A stretch of 42,036 nucleotides of DNA from Chitinophagaceae bacterium (GCA_947447005.1 CANFHO010000011.1:1-42036), one strand, 5' to 3'; shown: positions 7,125 to 16,875, counted from the stretch's first letter. A program made the numbers and translations. The notes: generated by a model from the sequence alone, not told the origin.

Positions 7125-8468
7125 ATGGCTCAATATATTATTAAAAATACACAGATCGTAAACGAAGGTAAAATAATCAGTGGCGATGTGTTGATAGGCG
7201 ACCAAAGAATTTTAAAGATTGGAGGCATTATTGAGAATAATTACAATGCAAGGGAAATAAACGGCGAAAACAGGTTCTTATTGCCCGGCGTGATTGATGA
7301 TCAGGTGCATTTCAGAGAGCCCGGACTCACACACAAGGCAAATATTCACACTGAATCCATTGCCGCAGTAGCTGGCGGAACCACCAGCTTCATGGAAATG
7401 CCAAACACAAAACCAGCAGCCCTTACACAAGAATTGTTGGAAGAAAAATACGCTATAGCAGCAAATTCTTCTCCTGCGAACTACTCATTTTTTATGGGCA
7501 CGTCGAATGACAATGCTGACGAAGTACTGAAAACAAATGATAAAAAAGAAGACGTTTGTGGCGTGAAAATATTCATGGGTTCATCTACAGGAAACATGCT
7601 TGTTGACAATCATCTCACCCTCGACAATATTTTCAGAAACAGTGAAGTGCTGATTGCAACACACTGTGAAGATGAACGCATCATCAAAACAAATCTGGAA
7701 AGAATCAAGGCTGAAAAAGAATTCCTGGAGGCGTCTGACCACCCTCTCATTCGCGATGTGGAAGGATGTTTTGAATCATCGCTGATGGCAGTTCAATTGG
7801 CCAAGAGGAACAATACACGTCTGCATATTTTACATATCTCTACAGCAAAAGAATTACAACTCTTCACGAATATGATCCCTCTCGAAGAGAAACGAATCAC
7901 AGCAGAAGTATGCGTTCATCATCTTCATTTTACTGCAGATGATTATGCCACATTGGGAAATAAGATCAAATGCAACCCCGCCATCAAATCAAAAGAAAAC
8001 AAGGAAGCACTCTGGGAAGCCTTGCTGGACGATCGTTTGGATGTGATTGCAACAGACCATGCACCACATACCAAGGAAGAAAAATTCGGAACATATGATC
8101 AGTCGCATGCCGGACTGCCCCTGGTTCAACACAGTTTACAACTGATGTTGCAATATCACCTGCAGGGAAAAATATCCCTGGAAAAAATCGTTCAAAAAAT
8201 GAGTCACAATGTTGCCACTTGTTTTCAAATCAGAAACAGAGGCTTTATCAGAGAAGGCTATTTTGCTGACTTGGTATTGGTAGACCTTCATAACCCAACT
8301 GTTATTTCTGAAGAAAACATCCTCTATAAATGTGGATGGAGTCCGTTAGAAGGTATGCAGATGGATGCCTGCATCGACAAGACTTTTGTTAATGGTTACC
8401 CGGTGTATGGAAACGGCATGTTGGATGCATCCTATAGAGGAATGCGTCTTCAATTTGACCGAAACTAA
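7125..8468 (+). CDS. pyrC: Dihydroorotase
   Basis: 447 residues from the ATG at 7125 (MAQYIIKNTQIV); upstream in-frame ATGs at 7089 and 7101 overlap the divergent gene and do not fit the family. The enzyme interconverts carbamoyl-aspartate and dihydroorotate in pyrimidine synthesis. Amidohydrolase motifs: D58-D59-Q60-V61-H62-F63-R64, K148 in GVKIF, H180 in ATHCED, H237 in LHILHIS, and D311 in ATDHAPH. The first histidine of the usual H-x-H pair is Gln60. I recall this DDQVH form in other Bacteroidota dihydroorotases, so it is probably functional, but the metal site is not standard. The MutS-like gene follows after 6 bases. Confidence 0.9.
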   Translation: MAQYIIKNTQIVNEGKIISGDVLIGDQRILKIGGIIENNYNAREINGENRFLLPGVIDDQVHFREPGLTHKANIHTESIAAVAGGTTSFMEMPNTKPAALTQELLEEKYAIAANSSPANYSFFMGTSNDNADEVLKTNDKKEDVCGVKIFMGSSTGNMLVDNHLTLDNIFRNSEVLIATHCEDERIIKTNLERIKAEKEFLEASDHPLIRDVEGCFESSLMAVQLAKRNNTRLHILHISTAKELQLFTNMIPLEEKRITAEVCVHHLHFTADDYATLGNKIKCNPAIKSKENKEALWEALLDDRLDVIATDHAPHTKEEKFGTYDQSHAGLPLVQHSLQLMLQYHLQGKISLEKIVQKMSHNVATCFQIRNRGFIREGYFADLVLVDLHNPTVISEENILYKCGWSPLEGMQMDACIDKTFVNGYPVYGNGMLDASYRGMRLQFDRN

Positions 8469-8474
8469 CCCATT

Positions 8475-9797
8475 ATGAGAGTCGATAAAACAACCCTCTA
8501 CGATTTATCCGTTTTCCATAAGGAGGAAGAATATTCACTATTCCATAAGATCGACCATACACAAACCAATGCAGGCAGAGCCGAATTGCTGAAAAACCTG
8601 CATTCGCCTTATAGCACGCTGAAAGACATTCAGGAAGTACAGCAAATCCTATCCATCATTGGTAATAAAATGGATGCATGGCCTTCAAGAATCACCAATG
8701 GCACGTTGTTGATAATTGATAAATTTCTGGACGATAATCCGGATACCATGCCTGAAAACGCAACACTGTTTCAGGCAATGATCTACAAATGGTTACATCC
8801 ATCAGACCATTCAATGCTTCAGTTTTCCGTCAAACAACTTTTTGAATTGATCAAGGGATATGATGAGATACATGATTTTTTCAAAGGTCAGCCGCGCCCA
8901 ACAAAATTGGCAAAAGTACTGTTGCAAACGGAAGATATTCTTGCCAGCAGGCACCTTAACCTGATTAAACAAAAATCAAATTTTGAAGAATTAAACAGTG
9001 CAGAAATTCTTCAATGTGCAAGATTTTTTCATGTAGTATTTTGTAATAAAATCAGAAAACTGATTGAACTGTATGGCATTCTGGATGCATGGTATTCAAT
9101 GGCCAGTGCCAACAAAAAACTGAATTTACAAACGCCTATTTTCATTGATGCAAATGAACCTCAGATCATATCAAAAGGCTTGCGACATCTCATGCTGAAA
9201 GATCCGGTATCATATGATGTGACGCTCACAGAAGAAAAAAATTTTCTATTTCTCACAGGTGCAAACATGGCAGGTAAAAGCACGTTGATCAAAGGTGTTG
9301 GACTTGCCACATACCTGGCTCATCTTGGTATGAACGTTCCAGCAGATGAAATGAAACTTACATTGTTTGACGGCATTCTCAGCAACATCAATGTAGAAGA
9401 TAATATCGTGAAGGGAGAAAGTTATTTCTTCAATGAAGTGAAACGCATCAAACAAACAGTTGAGCGCATCAATGATGGAAAAAAATGGCTTGTGCTCATT
9501 GATGAACTTTTCAAAGGCACCAATATCCAGGATGCCATGAAATGCTCACTGGCGGTGATCGAAGGACTTATCAAAATGAAAAACGGACTCTTCATCCTCT
9601 CTACACATTTATATGAGATTGGCGAAGAACTGAAAAAGTTTTCAGAGATTGATTTCAAATATTTCGAAACACGTCTCAATGAAAATGAACTGCATTTCAG
9701 CTATCAGTTGAAAGATGGCATCAGCCAGGATCGAATGGGTTTCCTCATCCTGAAAAAAGAAGGCGTGATAGATCTACTCAATCAGTTGGGGAAATAA
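8475..9797 (+). CDS. Short MutS-family ATPase lacking the mismatch-binding domain
   Basis: 440 residues, about half of a true MutS. The C-terminal ATPase is clear: Walker A TGANMAGKST (261-270), Walker B LVLIDELFKGTN (339-350), and STHL at about 378. The N-terminal 250 residues are helical, like the MutS core/clamp region. The mismatch-recognition domain with its Phe-x-Glu motif and the connector are absent. Such short MutS relatives are common in Bacteroidota and their function is not established. It is probably not the mismatch-repair MutS and would act on some branched or paired DNA, if any. It is co-transcribed with pyrC, and a terminator overlaps its stop codon. Confidence 0.85.
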   Translation: MRVDKTTLYDLSVFHKEEEYSLFHKIDHTQTNAGRAELLKNLHSPYSTLKDIQEVQQILSIIGNKMDAWPSRITNGTLLIIDKFLDDNPDTMPENATLFQAMIYKWLHPSDHSMLQFSVKQLFELIKGYDEIHDFFKGQPRPTKLAKVLLQTEDILASRHLNLIKQKSNFEELNSAEILQCARFFHVVFCNKIRKLIELYGILDAWYSMASANKKLNLQTPIFIDANEPQIISKGLRHLMLKDPVSYDVTLTEEKNFLFLTGANMAGKSTLIKGVGLATYLAHLGMNVPADEMKLTLFDGILSNINVEDNIVKGESYFFNEVKRIKQTVERINDGKKWLVLIDELFKGTNIQDAMKCSLAVIEGLIKMKNGLFILSTHLYEIGEELKKFSEIDFKYFETRLNENELHFSYQLKDGISQDRMGFLILKKEGVIDLLNQLGK

Positions 9798-9817
9798 ACG
9801 AACATAATTCGTTTTTT
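9796..9817 (+). terminator. Rho-independent terminator after the MutS-like gene
   Basis: AAACGAA (9796-9802) pairs with TTCGTTT (9808-9814) over a 5-base loop, and three more T follow. The left arm begins inside the TAA stop codon. The stem is AT-rich, so strength is moderate. Confidence 0.6.
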
Positions 9818-9900
9818 CATCTTCATGAAACATGGATAATACATGATGGAAACGGTGTTTATCTCATTGCCTCCTTCCCTGTGCCATCTACCTTCATTTC

Positions 9901-11448
9901 ATGTTTATAAAGACTTTTGGAAGTGCCGTTTATGGTGTTGAAGCCATCACCATAACAATTGAAGTGAATTGGACCTCACAAGGAAAAGACTATTGCATTG
10001 TAGGACTGCCTGATAGTGCAATCAAAGAAAGTATGCAACGTGTTGAAAGCGCCATCAAATCCATTGGATATGGAATGCCCAGAACACGTATCGTGGTAAA
10101 TCTGGCTCCTGCAGATTTGAAAAAAAGCGGCACAGCATTCGACCTTCCCATTGCATTGGGCGTATTGTGTGCATCAGAACAAATTGGTTCCTCACATATT
10201 TTCAATGAATACATTATGATGGGTGAATTGAGTCTGGATGGAGAACTCAGATCGATACGAGGAGCACTACCCATTGCAGTTCAAGCACGCAAAGAGGGTT
10301 TCAAAGGTTTGATACTTCCTGAAACAAATGCACGTGAAGCGGCTATGGTGAAGGGTTTTCCCGTATACGGGATGAGAAACCTGAAAGAAGTAATACAGTT
10401 CATCAGTAAAGAAGGTATTGGAATCGATCCTGTAAAAATTGATCTTGAAAATGAGTTCTATAAATCTCAGGAAAAATTTGAATCTGATTTTGCGGAAGTG
10501 AAGGGACAGGAGAACATCAAGCGTGCGTTGGAAATCGCGGCATCGGGCGGACATAATGTTATTCTCATTGGCCCGCCCGGTGCCGGGAAAACCATGTTGG
10601 CAAAACGACTTCCCTCCATCCTTCCCCCACTTACATTGGAAGAAGCATTGGAAAGCACCAAGATACATAGCGTGGCAGGCAAGTTGCCCGAACACGCCAG
10701 CCTGATTAACAAAAGGCCTTTTAGAAGTCCCCACCACACCATCAGCGATGTAGCCCTTGTTGGCGGAGGATCAAATCCACAGCCAGGTGAAATTTCCCTG
10801 GCACATCATGGAGTGCTGTTCCTGGATGAATTACCCGAATTCAAAAGAACCGTATTGGAAGTGATGCGCCAGCCAATTGAAGAAAGAAAAGTAACCATAT
10901 CCCGGGCACGCATCGCCATTGATTTTCCAACTTCTTTCATGCTCGTTGCATCAATGAATCCATGCCCATGTGGCTTCTACAACCATCCTGAAAAAAAATG
11001 CACCTGCCCTCCAGGTTCTGTTTCAAAATATTTGAACAGAATCTCAGGGCCTTTACTCGATAGAATCGATCTCCATGTGGAAGTAACACCAGTTGCCTTT
11101 ACACAACTCACTTCCATGCAATCTGCTGAACCATCTCAGGTCATTCGTCAACGGGTGATTGAAGCAAGAAAAATTCAGGCAGAACGCTATGCCGAAATGA
11201 ATGGTGTCTATGCCAATGCACAAATGAGTGCAAAAGAACTGAGAAAAATTTGTCAGCTCGACGACAATAGCCAACAATTATTGAAGAAAGCCATGGAGCG
11301 ACTCAACCTGTCGGCAAGAGCATACGACAGAATCCTGAAAGTCGCAAGAACCATTGCAGACCTGGCTTCCAGCGAACAGATCAAAACAGAACATATCGCA
11401 GAAGCCATCCATTACCGCAATCTGGATAGAGAAGGTTGGGGAGGGTAA
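9901..11448 (+). CDS. YifB family Mg-chelatase-like AAA+ ATPase (ComM-like)
   Basis: 515 residues, normal for the family (about 500-515). A Lon-protease-like fold covers about 20-145 ('NLAPADLKKSGTAFDLPIALG'), a linker follows, then an AAA+ domain with Walker A GPPGAGKT (224-231) and 'GVLFLDELPEF', and a C-terminal helical domain ('LSARAYDRILKVARTIADL'). A cysteine-rich loop NPCPCGFYNHPEKKCTCPP is conserved in YifB proteins. The relative ComM is a DNA branch-migration helicase used in natural transformation; that activity is inferred here. The start at 9901 gives the usual MFIKTFGSAVYG. The 103-base gap before it holds the terminator and nothing else recognised. Confidence 0.92.
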   Translation: MFIKTFGSAVYGVEAITITIEVNWTSQGKDYCIVGLPDSAIKESMQRVESAIKSIGYGMPRTRIVVNLAPADLKKSGTAFDLPIALGVLCASEQIGSSHIFNEYIMMGELSLDGELRSIRGALPIAVQARKEGFKGLILPETNAREAAMVKGFPVYGMRNLKEVIQFISKEGIGIDPVKIDLENEFYKSQEKFESDFAEVKGQENIKRALEIAASGGHNVILIGPPGAGKTMLAKRLPSILPPLTLEEALESTKIHSVAGKLPEHASLINKRPFRSPHHTISDVALVGGGSNPQPGEISLAHHGVLFLDELPEFKRTVLEVMRQPIEERKVTISRARIAIDFPTSFMLVASMNPCPCGFYNHPEKKCTCPPGSVSKYLNRISGPLLDRIDLHVEVTPVAFTQLTSMQSAEPSQVIRQRVIEARKIQAERYAEMNGVYANAQMSAKELRKICQLDDNSQQLLKKAMERLNLSARAYDRILKVARTIADLASSEQIKTEHIAEAIHYRNLDREGWGG

Positions 11449-11496
11449 GCAGTTGAGTGTGATGTGTTGAAAAGTTTTTACTTATATAGCTTAAAC

Positions 11497-12699
11497 TCAC
11501 TCTGGCAAATACTCCCAAAACTCATTGTAGAATGTCAGATCATTGATATGCATAAAAAACAATTCCTCACCCACACTGGCATACAACCAAAATTTCTTGT
11601 TACCAGGTGTAGTTGGATACATATATGATTGTGAAAACATATTGCCATCATATCGTTTGGTGACTCGATATATCTGGTCGTTTCCAATGACATACGACAT
11701 CTCCCAACGGGAGGAATTGTGCACAGCACAATACATATTGGCAGGACCACCACTTACTATTTTTCTGGAATTGGAAGAAGGATCAAATTCAATAAAACTA
11801 TAATCAGATGGAATATAAATAAGATTACCCAACTTCACCAGGTTCCCTTCCCACAACACTGGTGCAGGTAAGTTAGAAGACTGCTGCCACTGGTTTATAG
11901 CAGGATCATAAACCCAACATTCACTGGCAACAGATGAACCTGTAACAACTTGCCCGCCAACCACATATGCTTTGCCATTATACTTAAATGCCAAACTGTT
12001 CATTCGCCCTGGGCCAGGCAAAGATGCCTTTTGCGTCCATGCATTTATTGCCGGATCATATTCATATAACTTATTTGAACCATTGCCCATGGTTTGCATC
12101 AATCCACCAAACACATATGCCTTGTTGTTGATTACAAAACATGCTGTTCGAGTACCCCATTCTGGCATATTTGCAACAGCAGACCATTTCTGTTCGTCTA
12201 CATCAAATTTCCAAAAATCATCCATTCCTATGTAAACAGCATTTCCAATTGAAAACATGGAGCCTGGTCTGTTTTTTTTACCAGGGTAGTCAGGCATTTT
12301 TTGAAAAGTATTGGGCTTGTAATTTCCAGGTAAAACCGTAACTGGAGATGGACCACATATTTTCTTACCTGACCATTCAATGCACACATCACCATTGGTT
12401 GCGTTTTCTGGTATCCACACACGAATCAAGGTATCATGTACTACTTCTGCTGATGCCAATGCGCCACCAACATACAATGTATAATTCGGCAAACTGTCTT
12501 TGGACAATAAACTATAAAAACCAGAACCAACAATACTAACAACTGCTGTCTTTCTGGCTTTTAAAGGAGTAATTTTAGTAATACTTACTGGATCAGGTAA
12601 ATCATTTTTCTGACAAGAAAAAAAAACAGAACACATGACCAACATAAAACTGATCATATGTATAAAGGAATGATATTGAGAAATTCGATTCATGATCAT
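11497..12699 (-). CDS. Kelch-repeat lipoprotein with an IPT/TIG domain
   Basis: 400 residues. The N-terminus is a lipoprotein signal with lipobox FFSC and acylated C29. An IPT/TIG-like immunoglobulin fold follows at about 36-120 ('ITKITPLKARKTAVVSIVGSGF'). Kelch repeats then form a beta-propeller ('KAYVFGGLMQT', 'YEYDPAINAWTQKASLPGPGR', 'KAYVVGGQVV', 'WVYDPAINQWQQSSNLPAP'). It is likely anchored in the outer membrane or on the surface; its ligand is unknown. The start ATG at 12699 overlaps the lspA stop (TGATG), so the two are translationally coupled. The substrate-type lipoprotein thus follows the peptidase that matures lipoproteins. Confidence 0.85.
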   Translation of the reverse strand: MIMNRISQYHSFIHMISFMLVMCSVFFSCQKNDLPDPVSITKITPLKARKTAVVSIVGSGFYSLLSKDSLPNYTLYVGGALASAEVVHDTLIRVWIPENATNGDVCIEWSGKKICGPSPVTVLPGNYKPNTFQKMPDYPGKKNRPGSMFSIGNAVYIGMDDFWKFDVDEQKWSAVANMPEWGTRTACFVINNKAYVFGGLMQTMGNGSNKLYEYDPAINAWTQKASLPGPGRMNSLAFKYNGKAYVVGGQVVTGSSVASECWVYDPAINQWQQSSNLPAPVLWEGNLVKLGNLIYIPSDYSFIEFDPSSNSRKIVSGGPANMYCAVHNSSRWEMSYVIGNDQIYRVTKRYDGNMFSQSYMYPTTPGNKKFWLYASVGEELFFMHINDLTFYNEFWEYLPE

Positions 12700-13367
12700 C
12701 AGGCATCACCCTTTGATAATATGGTAGAATTCTCAGATGGTTCTGGACTAAAAAATTTGTTTTGAAAGATTAATATGGCAAATACCCCCAATGAGATACA
12801 TGCATCTGCAAAATTGAAAACGGGTCTGAAGAATTCAAATGACTCTCCACCCCATATAGGGAACCATGATGGAAAATGAGCATCCTGAATAATAGGAAAA
12901 TAAAGCATATCCACTACCCTGCCGTGTAAAAATTGTGAGTAGCCTCCCTGAAAAGCAGCACTCCAAAAACCATGCGCTAGATTTTGCATAAATGGATCAC
13001 TGCTCTCGAAGATCATACCATAAAAAAGACTATCAATCAAATTACCAATGGCCCCTGCATAAATGAAAGTCACACAAATGATATAACCAAAATGATACTT
13101 CTTTTGAATAATACCTTTAATATAAAAAGTACCAACAACTACTGCTATCAACCTGAAAACAGTCAAAGCAATTTTTCCCCAACTTCCTGCAAGCTTCCAA
13201 CCATAAGCCATTCCCTCATTTTCAATGAAATGCAACCTGAACCATGGAAGTGCATTGATGATGCTCACTTCCTCTCCCATATAAAAATGCGTCTTGATGT
13301 AAATTTTCAATGCCTGATCGGCCAACAACAACAAGAAAGTAAGAATCAATACATGTTTAAACTTCAC
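12699..13367 (-). CDS. lspA: Lipoprotein signal peptidase (signal peptidase II)
   Basis: 222 residues, longer than the roughly 165-residue enterobacterial enzyme because of an insert between the last two membrane segments ('SSDPFMQNLAHGFWSAAFQG', about 122-180), as is usual in Bacteroidota. It is an inner-membrane aspartyl protease that cleaves before the lipidated cysteine of prolipoproteins. The catalytic aspartates are D112 in GNLID and D188 in FNFAD; N-terminal D17 is also conserved. Four membrane segments are visible. A -7 box lies 17 bases before the ATG, so it has its own promoter besides read-through from murF-alr. Confidence 0.95.
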   Translation of the reverse strand: MKFKHVLILTFLLLLADQALKIYIKTHFYMGEEVSIINALPWFRLHFIENEGMAYGWKLAGSWGKIALTVFRLIAVVVGTFYIKGIIQKKYHFGYIICVTFIYAGAIGNLIDSLFYGMIFESSDPFMQNLAHGFWSAAFQGGYSQFLHGRVVDMLYFPIIQDAHFPSWFPIWGGESFEFFRPVFNFADACISLGVFAILIFQNKFFSPEPSENSTILSKGDA

Positions 13368-13383
13368 AGCTCAATGGTTTTTA

Positions 13384-13391
13384 CAAATATA
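13384..13391 (-). promoter_or_regulatory. -7 box TATATTTG before lspA
   Basis: An exact TAnnTTTG match on the minus strand, 17 bases upstream of the lspA ATG, within the 58-base gap after murF-alr. No clear TTG at the expected -33 spacing. Confidence 0.45.
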
Positions 13392-13425
13392 ATAAAACAA
13401 AAGATGATGAAACTGATGAACCATA

Positions 13426-15906
13426 TTACTCCCCAAAGTAAATTCTGGGAACCCGTTGGGATATACCAGTCATGATCTCATAAGGTATCGTTTTGGCTTC
13501 ATGTGCTACCCTTTGAACCGAATACCCTTTTCCAAATACAACAACCTCAGACTTCATATCAATATCAGGATAATCGGTTATATCAAGCATGGTCATATCC
13601 ATACATACATTGCCGGCAGTGGGAACAAAATAATCGTGCACCAACATGTTGCCGACCCCATTTCCCAATGCACGTGGATACCCATCTGCATAGCCAATCC
13701 GAACAGTTGCAATACGAGAATCCCTGCTCATCTCTGCCTTACGACCATAGCCAACAGTTTCTCCTTTTTTAACTTCCCGTATCTGAGAAATGGTAGTCTT
13801 CAATGTCGCTGCTTCTATCAAGCCCAAATCTGCATTCCCAGGATCAATTCCATACATACCAATTCCCAACCTTACCATATCATACTGCAATGAAGGATGA
13901 CGCCCAATGGCAGCAGTATTGGATGCATGCATCAAAAATGAATAGCCCAGGGCACCCCTGAGTGCATTGCAAATACGTTCGAATTGTTGTGACTGATTCA
14001 ACGTAAAATCGTCGTGCAATGAATCTTCAGAAGCCACCAAGTGTGTAAACACGGATCGAACAAGAAATGCATGATTATTTTTCAATACATGTAAAAGTTC
14101 AGCCATCTCATCTTCCTCAAAACCCAATCGATGCATACCTGTATCCAATTTGATATGTACAGGAAAATGTGAAATCCCTTCCCTATCAAGAAAATCTGCA
14201 AAAGATTTTATCAAATCCAATGAATACAATTCTGGTTCTATGCCATACTCTACAAGTGCCGAAAAGGCAGCTTCTTCCGTATTCATTACCATAATAGGCA
14301 ACTCTATACCGGCCTTTCTCAACTCAACCGCTTCATCCACATAAGCAACTGCCAGATGATCTATACCTTGCAATTGCAACAATCGTGCAATTTCATAACT
14401 ACCTGCTCCATACGAAAAGGCCTTCACCATCGCCATCATCTTTGTACCAGCTCGTAACCTTTGTTTGTATAAACGTATATTCTGGGCAATCGATCCCAAA
14501 TCAATTTCCAACCTGGTTTGATGCAATTTTTTTTCAAACAATTGACTGATGCGCTCAAATTGAAATAAACGTGATCCTTTTAACAATATCACTTCATCCT
14601 TGAAAGAACTTGAATGCAAGGAAGCTAAAAGTTCATCAACCGTATTATACGTTTCGGTTTCAATTCCTTCATGTATAAAAAAATCTTTATTCGTCATGCA
14701 AGCAACTCCAACACCAATTACATGTGCAACCTGATGTTGTACAAACATCTTTGCAATGCCCTGGTATACTTCCTGCACATTGCCTGAAAGACCACTAATG
14801 TCGGACAAAATAACCGTTCTGCGTTTCTTGTCTGCTTGTTGCGACATGAATTCAATGGCAGTTTGCAATCCGCTTAAATCCGCATTGTAACTGTCATTGA
14901 TTACCAAACAATTGTTCAAGCCTTCCTGCATTTCCAGTCGCATCGACAAAGGAGGTAAATCTTCAAAGGATGATAAGCAAACATTTAACTTGCCTAAAGC
15001 AAATAACAATGCAACACAATGCATTGCATTCTCCTTGGCTGAATGATCATTGGAAGGTAAATGAACACGGTATGCTTCAGTTCCTGCTTTTAAATGCAGC
15101 ATTACGCCATTTTGAATTGGCAATTCAGATGATATCAGAATATCAGCTTCCGCATCTCTTCCCCACGTGATTGCTCTTTTTTCATACCATGCATCTTTGA
15201 ATTCATTTACTGTTTGATGAATCAATACATGATCCTTGCAATAAATGATGGTATGACAAGAAGAAAACAACATCAACTTCTCAACAAGTTTTTCTTTAAG
15301 CCCACTGAATCCCTCACTATGTGCCTCACCAATATTTGTAATCAATCCAACAGTGGGCTGTATTATTTTCTGGATGTTTTGCATTTCTCCCTGTTGGGAA
15401 ATACCTGCTTCAAACAATCCAAGTTCGTATTCCGCACTCATCTGCAATACACTGAGTGGCACTCCAATCTGAGAATTATAACTTCTGGGACTTCTTACAA
15501 TTTTGTATTCGTTATGTAGAAGATGATTGGCCCACTCTTTCACAATGGTCTTGCCATTGCTTCCTGTAATCCCTACAACCGGATAATCAAACTGACTTCT
15601 GTGAAATATCGCCAGTTGCTGAAGTGCAGCAATGGTATCATCCACACATAAAAAAAGTGCATCATCATAGATGAAATCTGAGGGCAATGAACTCACAAGG
15701 AAATTTCTGATGCCACGCCTATAAAGATCATCTATATATGCATGCCCATCCCTTTTGCTTGTTTTAATGGCAACAAACAAACTACTCTCAGGATATATTA
15801 GTTTTCGGCTATCAATCAAAAAATAGTCAATCTGACATGGAAATTCTCTTCCAACTTTCCTGGCATCCAAAACCCCGGCAATCTGCGCTGTTGAATATGA
15901 TGCCAT
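13426..15906 (-). CDS. murF-alr: Bifunctional MurF / alanine racemase fusion
   Basis: 826 residues in two enzymes. Residues 1-455 form UDP-MurNAc-tripeptide:D-Ala-D-Ala ligase, with the ATP loop GITGSNGKTIVKEW (about 112-125), 'NSQIGVPLSVL', and 'INDSYNADLSGLQTAIEF'. Residues 463-826 form PLP-dependent alanine racemase, with the cofactor lysine K495 in MVKAFSYGAGS, 'HIKLDTGMHRLGF', and 'RIGYADGYPRALGNG'. Together they make D-alanine and add the D-Ala dipeptide to the peptidoglycan precursor; Ddl would join two D-Ala between these steps. The fusion is typical of Bacteroidota. The P-loop has Ile where most MurF have a second Thr, which I regard as lineage variation. It follows terC by 9 bases. 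Confidence 0.95.
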   Translation of the reverse strand: MASYSTAQIAGVLDARKVGREFPCQIDYFLIDSRKLIYPESSLFVAIKTSKRDGHAYIDDLYRRGIRNFLVSSLPSDFIYDDALFLCVDDTIAALQQLAIFHRSQFDYPVVGITGSNGKTIVKEWANHLLHNEYKIVRSPRSYNSQIGVPLSVLQMSAEYELGLFEAGISQQGEMQNIQKIIQPTVGLITNIGEAHSEGFSGLKEKLVEKLMLFSSCHTIIYCKDHVLIHQTVNEFKDAWYEKRAITWGRDAEADILISSELPIQNGVMLHLKAGTEAYRVHLPSNDHSAKENAMHCVALLFALGKLNVCLSSFEDLPPLSMRLEMQEGLNNCLVINDSYNADLSGLQTAIEFMSQQADKKRRTVILSDISGLSGNVQEVYQGIAKMFVQHQVAHVIGVGVACMTNKDFFIHEGIETETYNTVDELLASLHSSSFKDEVILLKGSRLFQFERISQLFEKKLHQTRLEIDLGSIAQNIRLYKQRLRAGTKMMAMVKAFSYGAGSYEIARLLQLQGIDHLAVAYVDEAVELRKAGIELPIMVMNTEEAAFSALVEYGIEPELYSLDLIKSFADFLDREGISHFPVHIKLDTGMHRLGFEEDEMAELLHVLKNNHAFLVRSVFTHLVASEDSLHDDFTLNQSQQFERICNALRGALGYSFLMHASNTAAIGRHPSLQYDMVRLGIGMYGIDPGNADLGLIEAATLKTTISQIREVKKGETVGYGRKAEMSRDSRIATVRIGYADGYPRALGNGVGNMLVHDYFVPTAGNVCMDMTMLDITDYPDIDMKSEVVVFGKGYSVQRVAHEAKTIPYEIMTGISQRVPRIYFGE

Positions 15907-15915
15907 GAATAAAAT

Positions 15916-16875
15916 TTAATTTTTGATTTTTTTTCGATTGTGCTGAATGGAATATAAAATGGAACCAGCCAAACAAACAATAATCACACAGAGTGAAACG
16001 AATATCGAAATATGAATGCCTAAATATTCAACAAGCATTTTCACGCCAATGAATATGAGCACAATAGCAATACCTTGTTGCAAATAATCAAATTCATCAA
16101 TAGCGCCACTAAGTAAAAAAAACAAAGAACGCAATCCCAACACAGCAAAAATATTAGATGAATAAATCACCAAAATGTCATCAGATGTAAAGCCAGATGT
16201 CGCCTTCTCCCTTACCAACGAAACAACCGTAGGAATGGAATCTAATGCAAATGCTAAATCCACGGAAGCCAGCATAAGTACTACTACTGAGAGACTGGTA
16301 AAATAAATTTTACCACTACTCTTAATCAAATATCTACCATTGGGTTCTTGTGTACTGACTCTGAAAATAGTATTGATAAACTTATAAATCTTTGTTTCGC
16401 CCGGATCAAATTCTGCTTCATCTTTTTGAAAAAAAAGTTTATACCCCGTATACACCAAAAAGAATCCGAACAAATAAAGGATCCAATGGAATTGATTGAT
16501 GAGCTCAATACCTACTGCAATGAAAATTATTCTGAACACAATGGCCAACAAAATCCCAATCAACAACGCCCTGCCTGCATCTGAAGATTTTACTTTAAAA
16601 AAGGTGAATATGAGTATGAAAACAAAAATATTATCTATACTCAGCGACCACTCCATCAAATATGCAGTGAAATATTTTGTTGCAACCATCGGTGTTTTCT
16701 CAATCCATAAAAATGCACAAAATGCAACAGACAATCCAACCCAGAATACGGTTTGAACAAAGGCCTGCTTTATGGTTACAACATTATTCTTTTTGCTCAT
16801 CAATCCAAGATCAAACACCAAGGCGCCAATTAGAACAATGGCAAAAGTTACATATGTAATCTGGTCTGTCGTCAT
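15916..16875 (-). CDS. TerC family integral membrane protein (Alx-like)
   Basis: 319 residues with eight or nine hydrophobic segments. Family motifs with membrane acidic residues are present: 'FTAYLMEWSLSIDNIFVFI' (about 70-87) and 'VLMLASVDLAFALDSIPTVV' (about 198-217). 'RALLIGILLAIVFRIIFI' is also typical. Relatives (Alx, TerC) export manganese or other metals, or help load metal onto exported enzymes; which applies here is unknown. I see no yybP-ykoY manganese riboswitch in the 47 bases before it. It sits between gldG and murF-alr, on the same strand as both. Confidence 0.9.
   Translation of the reverse strand: MTTDQITYVTFAIVLIGALVFDLGLMSKKNNVVTIKQAFVQTVFWVGLSVAFCAFLWIEKTPMVATKYFTAYLMEWSLSIDNIFVFILIFTFFKVKSSDAGRALLIGILLAIVFRIIFIAVGIELINQFHWILYLFGFFLVYTGYKLFFQKDEAEFDPGETKIYKFINTIFRVSTQEPNGRYLIKSSGKIYFTSLSVVVLMLASVDLAFALDSIPTVVSLVREKATSGFTSDDILVIYSSNIFAVLGLRSLFFLLSGAIDEFDYLQQGIAIVLIFIGVKMLVEYLGIHISIFVSLCVIIVCLAGSILYSIQHNRKKIKN

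Noticed and set aside
15535-15570. MurF P-loop with Ile instead of the second Thr (GSNGKTI) as a sign of a dead enzyme
   Set aside because: The remainder of the ligase is intact and I recall this form in other Bacteroidota fusions.
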